Below are positions 23,903-32,933 of a stretch of DNA of 48,065 bases, in pieces (position 1 is the first letter of the stretch; each line of letters begins with the position of its first letter). The position numbers and the translations under genes are program-made. Origin of the DNA: Alcaligenaceae bacterium (lineage in GTDB: Bacteria; Pseudomonadota; Gammaproteobacteria; Burkholderiales; Burkholderiaceae_B); the NCBI GenBank assembly GCA_013416405.1, contig JACCET010000014.1, forward strand, positions 1 through 48,065, given 5' to 3'. A model generated the notes under the pieces. The model did not search any database and had not been told where the DNA came from. It saw only the letters and a program-made list of their open reading frames with translations.

Positions 23903-25039
23903 ATGAATAAGATCAAAACATTAACCGTCTTTGGGACACGCCCGGAAGCCATAAAGATGGCACCCCTGGCATTGCGGCTAGCCGGCGATGCCCGGTTCGA
24001 TGCCAAGGTCTGCGTAACCGGCCAGCATCGTGAAATGCTGGATCAAGTGTTGAACTTGTTTGACCTGCAACCGGATTTTGATCTGAATATCATGAAGCCA
24101 CGGCAAGACCTGACGGATGTGGTTACGGCCATTCTGCAGGGTTTAAAACCGGTGCTCAGCGAGTTCAAACCGGATGTTGTGCTGGTGCACGGCGACACGG
24201 CCACCACATTTGCCGCTACCTTGGCAGCCTATTATCAGCAAATTCCTGTAGCGCATATAGAAGCCGGTTTGCGTACCGGCAATATATATTCGCCGTGGCC
24301 CGAAGAGGCCAACCGCAAACTGACAGGCGCGCTGGCCAACCTGCATTTTGCGCCTACGGACAGGTCAAGCAATAACCTGCTGCGTGAAGGCGTGGATGAG
24401 TCCGCTATTAGCGTAACGGGAAATACCGTTATCGACGCATTATTGTGGGTGGTAAACCGCCTGGAACAAGATGCGGAATTGCGTGCCAACGCGAGCGCTC
24501 AATTTGACTGGCTGGATGCGAAAAAGCGGCTGATATTAGTGACCGGGCATCGTCGGGAAAGCTTTGGTGGTGGTTTCGAGCGCATTTGCCAGGCATTGGC
24601 CGAGCTGGCCCGCCGATATCTAGACACGCAAATTGTTTACCCCGTGCATTTGAACCCCAATGTGCGCGAGCCTGTATTCCGCATTTTGCGGGGCATAGAC
24701 AATATACGCCTGATAGAACCTCTGGATTACCTGCCTTTTGTCTATCTGATGTCGAAATCGTATTTGATCATTACTGACTCGGGCGGCGTGCAGGAAGAGG
24801 CGCCGTCCCTGGGCAAGCCTGTGCTAGTCATGCGGGAAACGACCGAGAGGCCCGAGGCGGTAGAGGCCGGCACAGTGCGCCTGGTTGGTACGGACCCCGA
24901 GCAAATCATGAATCAAGCGTCGGCATTACTGGACGACGCCAAGGCTTATGAGGCTATGAGTGTCGCCCATAACCCCTATGGTGACGGCCAGGCGTGTCAG
25001 CGCATAGTCGATCGCTTAGCAAATATGCAAGAAAACTAA
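23903..25039 (+). CDS. wecB: UDP-N-acetylglucosamine 2-epimerase (non-hydrolysing)
   Basis: A 378-aa WecB that converts UDP-GlcNAc to UDP-ManNAc, the first step toward ManNAcA. Recognisable blocks are [15 protein letters not shown] at the start, [22 protein letters not shown] and [16 protein letters not shown] near the C-terminus. A longer frame reaches upstream to 23681, but the conserved N-terminus starts at the ATG at 23903; the ribosome site is weak. It is the first gene of the plus-strand polysaccharide locus and is paired with wecC. Confidence 0.95.
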   Translation: MNKIKTLTVFGTRPEAIKMAPLALRLAGDARFDAKVCVTGQHREMLDQVLNLFDLQPDFDLNIMKPRQDLTDVVTAILQGLKPVLSEFKPDVVLVHGDTATTFAATLAAYYQQIPVAHIEAGLRTGNIYSPWPEEANRKLTGALANLHFAPTDRSSNNLLREGVDESAISVTGNTVIDALLWVVNRLEQDAELRANASAQFDWLDAKKRLILVTGHRRESFGGGFERICQALAELARRYLDTQIVYPVHLNPNVREPVFRILRGIDNIRLIEPLDYLPFVYLMSKSYLIITDSGGVQEEAPSLGKPVLVMRETTERPEAVEAGTVRLVGTDPEQIMNQASALLDDAKAYEAMSVAHNPYGDGQACQRIVDRLANMQEN

Positions 25040-25091
25040 AGTTGTTGATGTGCAATCAGCATTTATTTAATAACCAATTAAACACCTAACC

Positions 25092-26360
25092 ATGTCATTT
25101 GAAACCATTTCTGTTGTAGGCCTGGGCTATATAGGCCTTCCCACCGCTGCTGCATTTGCGTCCCGTAAAGTCAAGGTGATCGGTGTAGATGTCAATCAGA
25201 AAGCGGTTGATACCATCAATCGTGGAGAAATCCATATTGTGGAACCTGATCTGGATGCGGTTGTGCGCACGGCTGTGGCTGATGGTTATTTGCGAGCCAC
25301 CACTAAACCAGAGTCAGCCGACGCGTTCTTGATTGCTGTGCCGACCCCATTCAAGAAGGGTGCCATAAATGATCATGAACCTGACCTTGCATATATAGAG
25401 TCAGCGAGCAAATCGATTGCGCCAGTGCTAAAGAAAGGTGACTTGGTTATCTTGGAGTCCACTTCACCTGTAGGGGCTACGGAGCAGATGGCAGCCTGGA
25501 TGGCTGAAGCAAGGCCCGATCTGACCTTTCCACAAACTCATGGGGTGGATTCAGATATTCGTGTGGCCCATTGCCCGGAGCGCGTACTACCAGGCCAAGT
25601 AATACGAGAGTTGGTTCAGAATGATCGCGTAATTGGTGGTATGACGCCTAGATGTTCAGACGCAGCATGCAGTTTGTACAAGATATTTGTTGAAGGTGAG
25701 TGCGTAGTGAGCAATGCGCGTACCGCAGAAATGTGCAAGCTGACTGAGAATAGCTTTCGTGATGTAAATATTGCGTTCGCTAACGAGTTATCGATTATTT
25801 GCGACAAATTAGATATCAATGTGTGGGAGCTAATCCGTCTCGCTAACCGTCATCCTCGAGTGAATATACTTCAGCCAGGGCCGGGGGTGGGGGGACATTG
25901 TATCGCCGTTGATCCATGGTTTATAGTGAGTAGTGCACCTGCAGAGGCGAAACTAATTGGTACGGCACGAGAGGTAAATGATGCAAAGCCTCATTGGGTG
26001 TTGTCCAAATTTAAAGAAAAGCTCTTTCAGTTTTTACAGAATAATTCAGAAAAAAAAGTATCGGACGTTACGGTAGCATGCTTCGGGTTAGCATTTAAAG
26101 CCAATATTGATGATTTGAGAGAAAGCCCTGCGTTGGAAATAGCAAAAAAAATAAACTCTATTCATAATGGAAATGTAGTTGTAGTAGAGCCAAATATTAC
26201 GAAATTACCGACTAGTCTTGATGGATGTGAGCTAACTTCAGTTGACGTTGGTCTGACGGCGGACATAATTATTGCTCTCGTGGATCATAGAGAATTCAGA
26301 GATCTGAAGCCGAAAACAACTCAGATGGTGATTGATACAAGAGGCCTATGGGGTAAATAG
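25092..26360 (+). CDS. wecC: UDP-N-acetyl-D-mannosamine dehydrogenase
   Basis: A 422-aa NAD-dependent sugar-nucleotide dehydrogenase that oxidises UDP-ManNAc to UDP-ManNAcA. The N-terminal Rossmann motif is VVGLGYIGLPTA, and the catalytic cysteine lies in PGVGGHCIAVDPW. The C-terminal UDP-binding domain has the expected FKANIDDLRESPA. Base composition changes within the gene: the first half has near-average GC and the last third is AT-rich like the genes after it, suggesting an old recombination joint. It follows wecB by 52 bases. Confidence 0.93.
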   Translation: MSFETISVVGLGYIGLPTAAAFASRKVKVIGVDVNQKAVDTINRGEIHIVEPDLDAVVRTAVADGYLRATTKPESADAFLIAVPTPFKKGAINDHEPDLAYIESASKSIAPVLKKGDLVILESTSPVGATEQMAAWMAEARPDLTFPQTHGVDSDIRVAHCPERVLPGQVIRELVQNDRVIGGMTPRCSDAACSLYKIFVEGECVVSNARTAEMCKLTENSFRDVNIAFANELSIICDKLDINVWELIRLANRHPRVNILQPGPGVGGHCIAVDPWFIVSSAPAEAKLIGTAREVNDAKPHWVLSKFKEKLFQFLQNNSEKKVSDVTVACFGLAFKANIDDLRESPALEIAKKINSIHNGNVVVVEPNITKLPTSLDGCELTSVDVGLTADIIIALVDHREFRDLKPKTTQMVIDTRGLWGK

Positions 26361-26363
26361 AAT

Positions 26364-27662
26364 ATGACATATGAGCGTACTAGGGCGCTTAGCATAGCGA
26401 TAATGGTAGCTTTCGTTCCATTGCCTATATTTTTAGATCTGAGAAGCTTAACGATTTTACTAGAAAGAAATTTTATAATTGAAGATGGCAAAATTCCTTT
26501 CCCCTTAGGCGGTGTAACTTTCGCTGCGGCTATGGCTGCAAGCTACCTGTTCTCAATACTTTATAAAACAGAATATAAAACACTATTGACCCCAAGGGCC
26601 ATGGGGTATTTCGTATTTTTCTCGATAATACCCTTTGTTATCTATACTAATCTTGTGTCCGGCTTATCTATGGTTAGAGTGGCACAATTAATTTTACCGA
26701 TTTTAGCGTTCAGCATAATATCGATCCCCCAGAAAGAGAACACTCAAAAACTATTTGCATTATCATTTTTTTTGGGGGGTGGGGTATTTTATGTAGTGCA
26801 TTTTTCTTCTCTGTTGTTAGTTAGCCAGGATATATTTTCGATTAACTACATCGATTTTTCATTTGTTTATGACTACCTTATTTATCAGTCACTGGTGACT
26901 TATCCGGGTGTTCTATCAATATATTTTTTTTGTGGATTGGCGCTATTGTTGAGTTTTAGGTATGGGCTAATGCCCAAACTAACTTTATTGTTTATTTTAA
27001 TAATAGTGTTAGTTTTATTACTTATGGCCAGCAGACGGGCGAGCCTAATTGAGGTCGGTGGTGGTTTTTTTATATTAATTTTTGGCTCTTTAGTGTTTTC
27101 GGTTCTGCGCAATAAAGTACGCATTCTAAGCATAATAACAATCATCGCCGCGCTATTTATATCGCCCTTCCTATATGGCGTAATTATAAATAGTCCTCTG
27201 TATGAACGAGCAATTAATTCCTACAGTGCGGGCACTTTTGATTCGGGTAGATTAGATATATATGATGCGGCACTAACGTATTTTTTTGCAAATATAAAAG
27301 TCTTAATGATTGGTGCAGGAGGAGATAGTGCCGTCGGATTTCACAATTTTTTCTTGGATACCATCTACAGAATAGGTCTTATCGGACTATTACTATATGC
27401 AATAATGTTTTTCTACCTATTTAGGAAATTTAGAAAATTTATTCAAATTGATTCGGCGCAAAAGTACACTAAAAAGATCCTGCTAATGGTTATAGCATAT
27501 CTTCTATTAATTCAGACATTTGTCAATACATCAATAACCCAACCATATTATGCTTTAAATTTTTTAATGGCTCTGATTATGATGGTTTTTTATATATTTT
27601 CGGAGAGAAAAGCGCTTGCGCTTAATTATTCTGGTTTTCATCAATCTGGAAAAAGTATATGA
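26364..27662 (+). CDS. wzy: O-antigen/capsule repeat-unit polymerase (Wzy-like)
   Basis: A 432-aa very hydrophobic protein with about 11-12 predicted membrane segments and a larger loop in the C-terminal half (about 265-330, with SAGTFDSGRLDIYDA), the layout of Wzy/O-antigen ligase-like proteins. Wzy polymerases are poorly conserved, so the assignment rests on topology and on position between sugar-nucleotide genes and a flippase. Its DNA is strongly AT-rich (35% GC counted over 26761-26820). The stop overlaps the next start as ATGA. A WaaL-type ligase is a less likely alternative. Confidence 0.75.
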   Translation: MTYERTRALSIAIMVAFVPLPIFLDLRSLTILLERNFIIEDGKIPFPLGGVTFAAAMAASYLFSILYKTEYKTLLTPRAMGYFVFFSIIPFVIYTNLVSGLSMVRVAQLILPILAFSIISIPQKENTQKLFALSFFLGGGVFYVVHFSSLLLVSQDIFSINYIDFSFVYDYLIYQSLVTYPGVLSIYFFCGLALLLSFRYGLMPKLTLLFILIIVLVLLLMASRRASLIEVGGGFFILIFGSLVFSVLRNKVRILSIITIIAALFISPFLYGVIINSPLYERAINSYSAGTFDSGRLDIYDAALTYFFANIKVLMIGAGGDSAVGFHNFFLDTIYRIGLIGLLLYAIMFFYLFRKFRKFIQIDSAQKYTKKILLMVIAYLLLIQTFVNTSITQPYYALNFLMALIMMVFYIFSERKALALNYSGFHQSGKSI

Positions 27663-28921
27663 AGAATGATGGAAACCAAAAATATTTATTACTTGGGTCT
27701 GTAGTTCTAAGTGCAATAATTGGCCTTGGTGCGCTACCGATTATTACTCGAGGTTTTGATGTATTTGAGCTTGCTCTAGTTTCTTTGATCCTTTTGTTTA
27801 ATGGTATGTTTGGAGTTTTTGATTTTTTTAGGCCGGTTTATATATCTACATTCTCGCTCTTAGATCGAAAGATTGGGATCTGGGATATCGTTCTTTCTTC
27901 TTTTGTAGTGATTATGTTCACTTGGCCCATATTCATACCAATCTATATATATGTATTTTCAGATTATATTTCGATAGCCTCATACACGGCGGTATTCGGT
28001 GCATATGTTTGTTTTGTAGGTTCAACAGGGTTTTGGGCAGTACTGGACGTTAACGGTAAAGTGGGGCTTACTGCACTATTACGTTCAGTAGGTACATCTT
28101 TCGTATATTTAACCTTCGTGGGTTTTATTGCTATTCAAAATACAGCGACAGAAAGCTTTTCTATAGCTCTACTCGGGAGTCAATTTTTCATTTTATTTGT
28201 TTCTGCAATTTACGCATTTCCGTGTTTGGACTTAGGATGGAAAATTAAGTTAGAAAAAAAATTCTTTAAGCAAGGATTGCTTACATTATTGCAAAATAAT
28301 TCTAAAATGATTATTGATTTTGCTGATAGATTATTTGTTTCGAAAATGTTTCCTGCTTCGTTGGTTGGGGTTTATAATATTTTTTATGATGTTTCTTCTA
28401 AGAGTAATATGCCTAGTCAATTGTCTAGTACTTATTATTATCCAAAAATATGTCGAAATAAGGACGCTTTACCTTCGTTTCTATTGAAAGGTTTAATAAT
28501 ATCTTTCTCGATACTGCTTTGCTCGTTATTGTTTTTGTTTTTTGGGAAAGAATTACTGAATTTCTATTTCGGAAATAAGGTGCTTGAATATTCGGGGCTG
28601 TTCGCTTCGATGCTTGTTATATGGTCCGTTTTTTCTCTTGCGTTCTTTTCTCAATCAGCCCTTCGGTCAATGGGAGAGTATGGGTGGTTGCTAGGGTCCT
28701 TTTCTATAGCAGCTGTAGCGGGAATAATATTGTTATACCCACTCTATATTTTGTTTGGCCTTTCGGGGGTTTTTATTAGTGTTGTAGTTATGAAGTCGCC
28801 GGGATTGTATGGTTATTGGAAGCTTAAAAATATTATCGGCAGATATAATATTTTATTCTTATTTCTCCTGATTATGCAGGTGACCATTTTTGTCATTTCC
28901 CTCCGTAACATAGGGATGTAA
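27659..28921 (+). CDS. wzx: Polysaccharide repeat-unit flippase (Wzx-like)
   Basis: A 420-aa protein with about 12 hydrophobic segments over its whole length, resembling the MATE/polysaccharide-transporter fold of Wzx flippases, which move undecaprenyl-linked repeat units across the inner membrane. It is slightly short for the family. Overlap with the polymerase gene and a 2-base gap to the acyltransferase gene show tight operon organisation. The gene is AT-rich (32% GC counted over 28201-28260). Sequence conservation is weak, so the call rests on topology and context. Confidence 0.75.
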   Translation: MKNDGNQKYLLLGSVVLSAIIGLGALPIITRGFDVFELALVSLILLFNGMFGVFDFFRPVYISTFSLLDRKIGIWDIVLSSFVVIMFTWPIFIPIYIYVFSDYISIASYTAVFGAYVCFVGSTGFWAVLDVNGKVGLTALLRSVGTSFVYLTFVGFIAIQNTATESFSIALLGSQFFILFVSAIYAFPCLDLGWKIKLEKKFFKQGLLTLLQNNSKMIIDFADRLFVSKMFPASLVGVYNIFYDVSSKSNMPSQLSSTYYYPKICRNKDALPSFLLKGLIISFSILLCSLLFLFFGKELLNFYFGNKVLEYSGLFASMLVIWSVFSLAFFSQSALRSMGEYGWLLGSFSIAAVAGIILLYPLYILFGLSGVFISVVVMKSPGLYGYWKLKNIIGRYNILFLFLLIMQVTIFVISLRNIGM

Positions 28922-28923
28922 TT

Positions 28924-29442
28924 ATGAAATATTTTCTTGTTGTTACTGCTGAGGTTATATCTTCCATAGTCTTTTTTTTACCAAGATATAGAACATTTAA
29001 TAAATTTAAATCTATCTATCTCTTATGTTGGGGCGCGAAGATTGGCAAGAGGGTAGTGTATTATTCGGGAGTAAGAATTTTTCCTGGCCGAAATCTGGTT
29101 GTGGGTGATGATGTTAGCTTTGCTAAAGGAACACAAATATACCCAAATGGAGGTATCACCATTGGAAGTAGAGTCTTAATAGGATTTAATGCACTTATGA
29201 TTGCGGGAAATCATGCGATTCCAGCAACGAGAAGTGAATCTCTCTATAACTATCCAGGTTCAGATCGTCGGCCTATCGTCATAGAGGACGATGTATGGAT
29301 TGGTGCGAACTGTACTATTTTGCCGGGAGTTACGATTGGTACTGGTTCAGTCGTTGCTGGTGGTGCTGTGGTTACAAAAGATGTGCCTCCATATGCCATT
29401 GTTGGCGGAGTTCCTGCGAAAATTATTAAGATGAGACCTTGA
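28924..29442 (+). CDS. Left-handed beta-helix (hexapeptide) acyltransferase
   Basis: A 172-aa acyltransferase of the LbH/WbbJ-maltose O-acetyltransferase type. A short hydrophobic N-terminus is followed by hexapeptide repeats ([IV]GxxxxI pattern), with the probable catalytic histidine in IAGNHAIP and the family C-terminal turn [13 protein letters not shown]. It is likely to O- or N-acetylate a sugar of the repeat unit using acetyl-CoA in the cytoplasm. AT-rich like its neighbours; acceptor unknown. Confidence 0.85.
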   Translation: MKYFLVVTAEVISSIVFFLPRYRTFNKFKSIYLLCWGAKIGKRVVYYSGVRIFPGRNLVVGDDVSFAKGTQIYPNGGITIGSRVLIGFNALMIAGNHAIPATRSESLYNYPGSDRRPIVIEDDVWIGANCTILPGVTIGTGSVVAGGAVVTKDVPPYAIVGGVPAKIIKMRP

Positions 29443-29471
29443 TCTTTAAGTCGTCTGATATGAGGAAATGA

Positions 29472-30797
29472 ATGAATAGAATATATCGAAGACTGCCATA
29501 TTTTCTACAGAATATGGCGATTTCGGTGTTTGGCTTTTTTAATGATAAAAAGAGATTTGGAATAGAGTTCGAGCGTTTTTTAAAGGAATATTCGGAAAAT
29601 AATAACCGTTCTCTTGATGAGATAATGCATATTAGAGCGACTTCACTCTCGAGGTTTTTAAAACACTCGAATAAAAGTTTGTTTTGGCATAATAGATTTG
29701 CTAAGTATGATGTTGATTTGAATGGGGATCCGCTGGTACAGATCAAGAAACTTCCCTTGCTCACGAAATCGGAAGTTCAGGAGAACTTGAATGATATAAA
29801 AATATCGGTTGCTGGCTTGAGACCCATTTCTACAAGCGGGTCGACTGGGTCTGGCCTTGCATTCTGGGGAAATGAAAGCTCAGAGGCTGCCCAATGGGCT
29901 ATTTGGTGGAGATACTGGGGCAGATTCGGAATTAATCGAGGGACTTGGTGTGCTCATTTCGGTGGAAAGATGATTGTGCCGATACTGCGAAGAAAGCCAC
30001 CCTATTACCGCCTTAACTTAGCCTCAAAGCAAATGATGTTTAGCGCCTATCATCTGTCTGAAACGACAGTTTTTGACTATATACAGGCATTGAACAAAAA
30101 GAGAATTCTGTGGCTACACGGCTACGCTTCGGTTATTACTGAATTAGCACGACTTGCAATCCAAACAGGTGCTAAGCTGGATTATCAAGTTAAATATATC
30201 TCTCTTGGGTCGGAGAACGTTACGTCATCACATCAAAGAGTTATATTTGAATTTTTCGGAATTAAGCCTATTCAACACTATGGCTTAGCTGAAGGGGTTG
30301 CTAACTTTTCAGCCATACCTAACAAAGAAGGCCTTGTTGTCGACGAAGATTTTTCTTATGTTGAATTTTTACCTGTGGGAGAACAGTTCAAAATTATAGG
30401 TACTAATTTTACTAATTATGCTTTCCCTCTTATTAGGTATGACACATCAGATTTGGCATCTGGCGTCAATATTGAGGTATTTCCTCGCACTGTAGGGAAT
30501 ATTGATGGCCGACAAGATGACTATATAAAGTTGCCAACTGGTGAGCGTATTGGTCGACTTGCTAGCCTATTTAATCAGTTTGATTTTATTGATGAGTCTC
30601 AGATAGTTCAGAGAAAATTAAATATGCTTGAAATTAATATCGTTAAAAATTGGCGTTGGACTGAAAATTCGGAAGCATTAGTTTTAGCTGCAATGCGTGA
30701 AAAATTAGGACATGTAATGCAGATTCATTTTGTATATTCTTCCGCAATAAAACGTACTGCGTCTGGAAAAATTCGCTTTGTTATTTCAGAGGTATAG
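29472..30797 (+). CDS. CapK-like adenylate-forming enzyme (phenylacetate-CoA ligase family)
   Basis: A 441-aa member of the CapK/PaaK-like group. The ATP-binding P-loop type motif STSGSTGSG lies at about 119-127, with HYGLAEG at about 268 as the motif near the adenylate site. Proteins of this group occur in many capsule and O-antigen loci and are thought to activate a carboxylate, but few have known substrates. GAGGAA four bases upstream supports the ATG. The AT-rich block of the locus ends with this gene; the next ATG follows its TAG with no gap. Confidence 0.82.
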   Translation: MNRIYRRLPYFLQNMAISVFGFFNDKKRFGIEFERFLKEYSENNNRSLDEIMHIRATSLSRFLKHSNKSLFWHNRFAKYDVDLNGDPLVQIKKLPLLTKSEVQENLNDIKISVAGLRPISTSGSTGSGLAFWGNESSEAAQWAIWWRYWGRFGINRGTWCAHFGGKMIVPILRRKPPYYRLNLASKQMMFSAYHLSETTVFDYIQALNKKRILWLHGYASVITELARLAIQTGAKLDYQVKYISLGSENVTSSHQRVIFEFFGIKPIQHYGLAEGVANFSAIPNKEGLVVDEDFSYVEFLPVGEQFKIIGTNFTNYAFPLIRYDTSDLASGVNIEVFPRTVGNIDGRQDDYIKLPTGERIGRLASLFNQFDFIDESQIVQRKLNMLEINIVKNWRWTENSEALVLAAMREKLGHVMQIHFVYSSAIKRTASGKIRFVISEV

Positions 30798-32933
30798 ATG
30801 AAACAAATTCTGCAAGATATGGCAAACGGTTCCACTATACTTACCGAATCGCCTTCACCCTCGGTAAATACGTATCATTTGCTAATCAGTACGACTGTTT
30901 CACTAATTTCTGCGGGTACAGAACGGATGCTAGTTGGTTTCGGTAAAGCTTCTTATCTTGATAAAGCCCGCCAACAACCAGAAAAGGTCAAAATGGTTCT
31001 GGAAAAGGTGCAGACCGATGGTTTGATGACAACGATTGAAGCAGTTCAGTCGAAGTTGGGCCAACCACTGCCGCTGGGTTATTGCAACGTAGGCGTGGTT
31101 GCTGATGTGGGCAAAGGGGCTGATAGCTTCAAGATTGGTGATAGGGTCGTTTCTAATGGTCCCCACGCTGATGTGGTTCGCGTTACTAAGAATCTTTGCG
31201 CAAAGATTCCTGACGAAGTTAGTGATGAAGATGCCTCTTTTGTTGTAGTGGCCAGCATCGGCTTGCAGGGTATTCGCTTGGCACAGCCCACCTTGGGTGA
31301 AAGTTTTGTTGTCACCGGTGTTGGGCTTATCGGTCTGCTCACGGTTCAGTTGCTGCGGGCGCACGGTTGCCGTGTCCTTGCCATCGACTTTGATGAGGCT
31401 AAGTTGGAATTGGCCAGGCAGTTTGGTGCGCAAACTTGCAATCCTGGAATTGGGGAAGATCCGGTTGCTGCCGGCATAGCTTTCAGTCGAGGCGCGGGTG
31501 TGGATGGCGTGATTATTACCGCCTCCACCAAAGTCAGCGATCCGGTTGTTCAAGCTGCCCGTATGAGCCGTAAGCGTGGCCGTATCATTCTGGTGGGTGT
31601 TACAGGCCTGGAATTGAATCGTGCCGACTTCTATGAGAAAGAACTGACGTTCCAGGTATCTTGCTCTTATGGGCCAGGGCGCTATGACCCTGTTTATGAA
31701 GAGCAAGGGCAAGATTACCCAATCGGCTTTGTACGCTGGACCGAGCAGCGCAACTTTCAGGCCGTGCTGGATATGATGGCCAGCGGGCAGCTTGACGTTA
31801 AGCCGCTCATAACCCATAGGTTTGGGTTTGAAGACGCGCCTAAGGCATATGAATTGCTGACTACAGATAAGTCAGCGCTTGGAATTTTGCTTCAGTACTC
31901 CAGTGAGCCAAGTAGCCGGCATATCAGCACAGTCAAGCTTTCTGGCGCACAACCGATCAACCCAAGAAAACCGGTAGTGGGTTTTGTTGGGGCGGGTAAT
32001 TATGCTTCCCGTATGTTGATTCCTGCTTTCAAGGCAGCGGGCGCGCAGCTGCATTCCATTGCAACCTCTGGTGGTATCAATGGCGTTGTGCATGGTGAGA
32101 AGGCGGGGTTTACCGAAGCCACTACCGATACCCAGGGGATGATTGACCATCCGGCTATCAATACGATTGCCATCGTTACACGTCACAACAGCCATGCCCG
32201 ATTCGTCAGCTCTGCCTTGAATGCTGGCAAGAACGTGTTTGTTGAAAAGCCGTTGGCCATTACTCTGGAAGAGCTGGCGGACGTTGAACAAGCCTATCAG
32301 CAGGCTCAGGGCCATGGCGGCGCTCATTTGATGGTGGGCTTCAACCGCCGGTTCTCTCCGCAGGTTCAGAAGATGAAGGCCTTGTTGAGTCCTGTGACCG
32401 AACCCAAATCTTTCATCATGACGATGAATGCGGGTGCTATTCCGGCGGATCATTGGACTCAGGATAATGCTGTGGGCGGTGGGCGGATTATTGGCGAGGC
32501 TTGCCATTTCATTGATTTGATGCGCTTTCTTGCTGGCTCACCAATCGTTTCGGTGCAGGCCAGGCGTATGGGCGATACCCCTGCTGTTGCGGTTGCCGAA
32601 GACAAGGCGTCGATTACTCTGGGGTTTGCCGATGGTTCATTTGGCACCATTCTTTACTTGGCCAATGGCGCTGCAAGCTTTCCCAAAGAGCGCGTGGAAG
32701 TCTTTACCGCAGGCCGTGTCTTGCAGTTGGACAATTTCCGCAAGCTTACGGGGTATGGTTGGCCTGGGTTCAAGAAGATGAATCTTTGGAAGCAAGACAA
32801 AGGACAGAATGCCTGCGCGGCGGCATTTCTTTCTGCAATTGAGCAGGGCGGCAATACGCCCATTGCGGCGGATGAAATATTTGAAGTTGCACGGGTAACT
32901 ATCGAGGCTACCCAAATTCTTCGTAATCAATGA
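30798..32933 (+). CDS. Bi-domain oxidoreductase (zinc-type alcohol dehydrogenase fused to Gfo/Idh/MocA)
   Basis: A 711-aa fusion. Residues about 1-360 are a medium-chain dehydrogenase/reductase with Rossmann motif VTGVGLIGLLTVQLL. Residues about 385-711 are a Gfo/Idh/MocA oxidoreductase with GFVGAGNYASRML and the family's VEKPLAI. Such two-domain enzymes are common in surface-polysaccharide clusters next to a heparinase-fold gene, as here; the substrate is not established and is presumably a sugar or sugar-linked intermediate. The stop overlaps the next start (ATGA). Confidence 0.88.
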   Translation: MKQILQDMANGSTILTESPSPSVNTYHLLISTTVSLISAGTERMLVGFGKASYLDKARQQPEKVKMVLEKVQTDGLMTTIEAVQSKLGQPLPLGYCNVGVVADVGKGADSFKIGDRVVSNGPHADVVRVTKNLCAKIPDEVSDEDASFVVVASIGLQGIRLAQPTLGESFVVTGVGLIGLLTVQLLRAHGCRVLAIDFDEAKLELARQFGAQTCNPGIGEDPVAAGIAFSRGAGVDGVIITASTKVSDPVVQAARMSRKRGRIILVGVTGLELNRADFYEKELTFQVSCSYGPGRYDPVYEEQGQDYPIGFVRWTEQRNFQAVLDMMASGQLDVKPLITHRFGFEDAPKAYELLTTDKSALGILLQYSSEPSSRHISTVKLSGAQPINPRKPVVGFVGAGNYASRMLIPAFKAAGAQLHSIATSGGINGVVHGEKAGFTEATTDTQGMIDHPAINTIAIVTRHNSHARFVSSALNAGKNVFVEKPLAITLEELADVEQAYQQAQGHGGAHLMVGFNRRFSPQVQKMKALLSPVTEPKSFIMTMNAGAIPADHWTQDNAVGGGRIIGEACHFIDLMRFLAGSPIVSVQARRMGDTPAVAVAEDKASITLGFADGSFGTILYLANGAASFPKERVEVFTAGRVLQLDNFRKLTGYGWPGFKKMNLWKQDKGQNACAAAFLSAIEQGGNTPIAADEIFEVARVTIEATQILRNQ

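Noticed and set aside
30930-31817. Long minus-strand frame opposite the bi-domain oxidoreductase
   Set aside because: Shadow ORF; the plus strand has unmistakable dehydrogenase motifs over the same bases.
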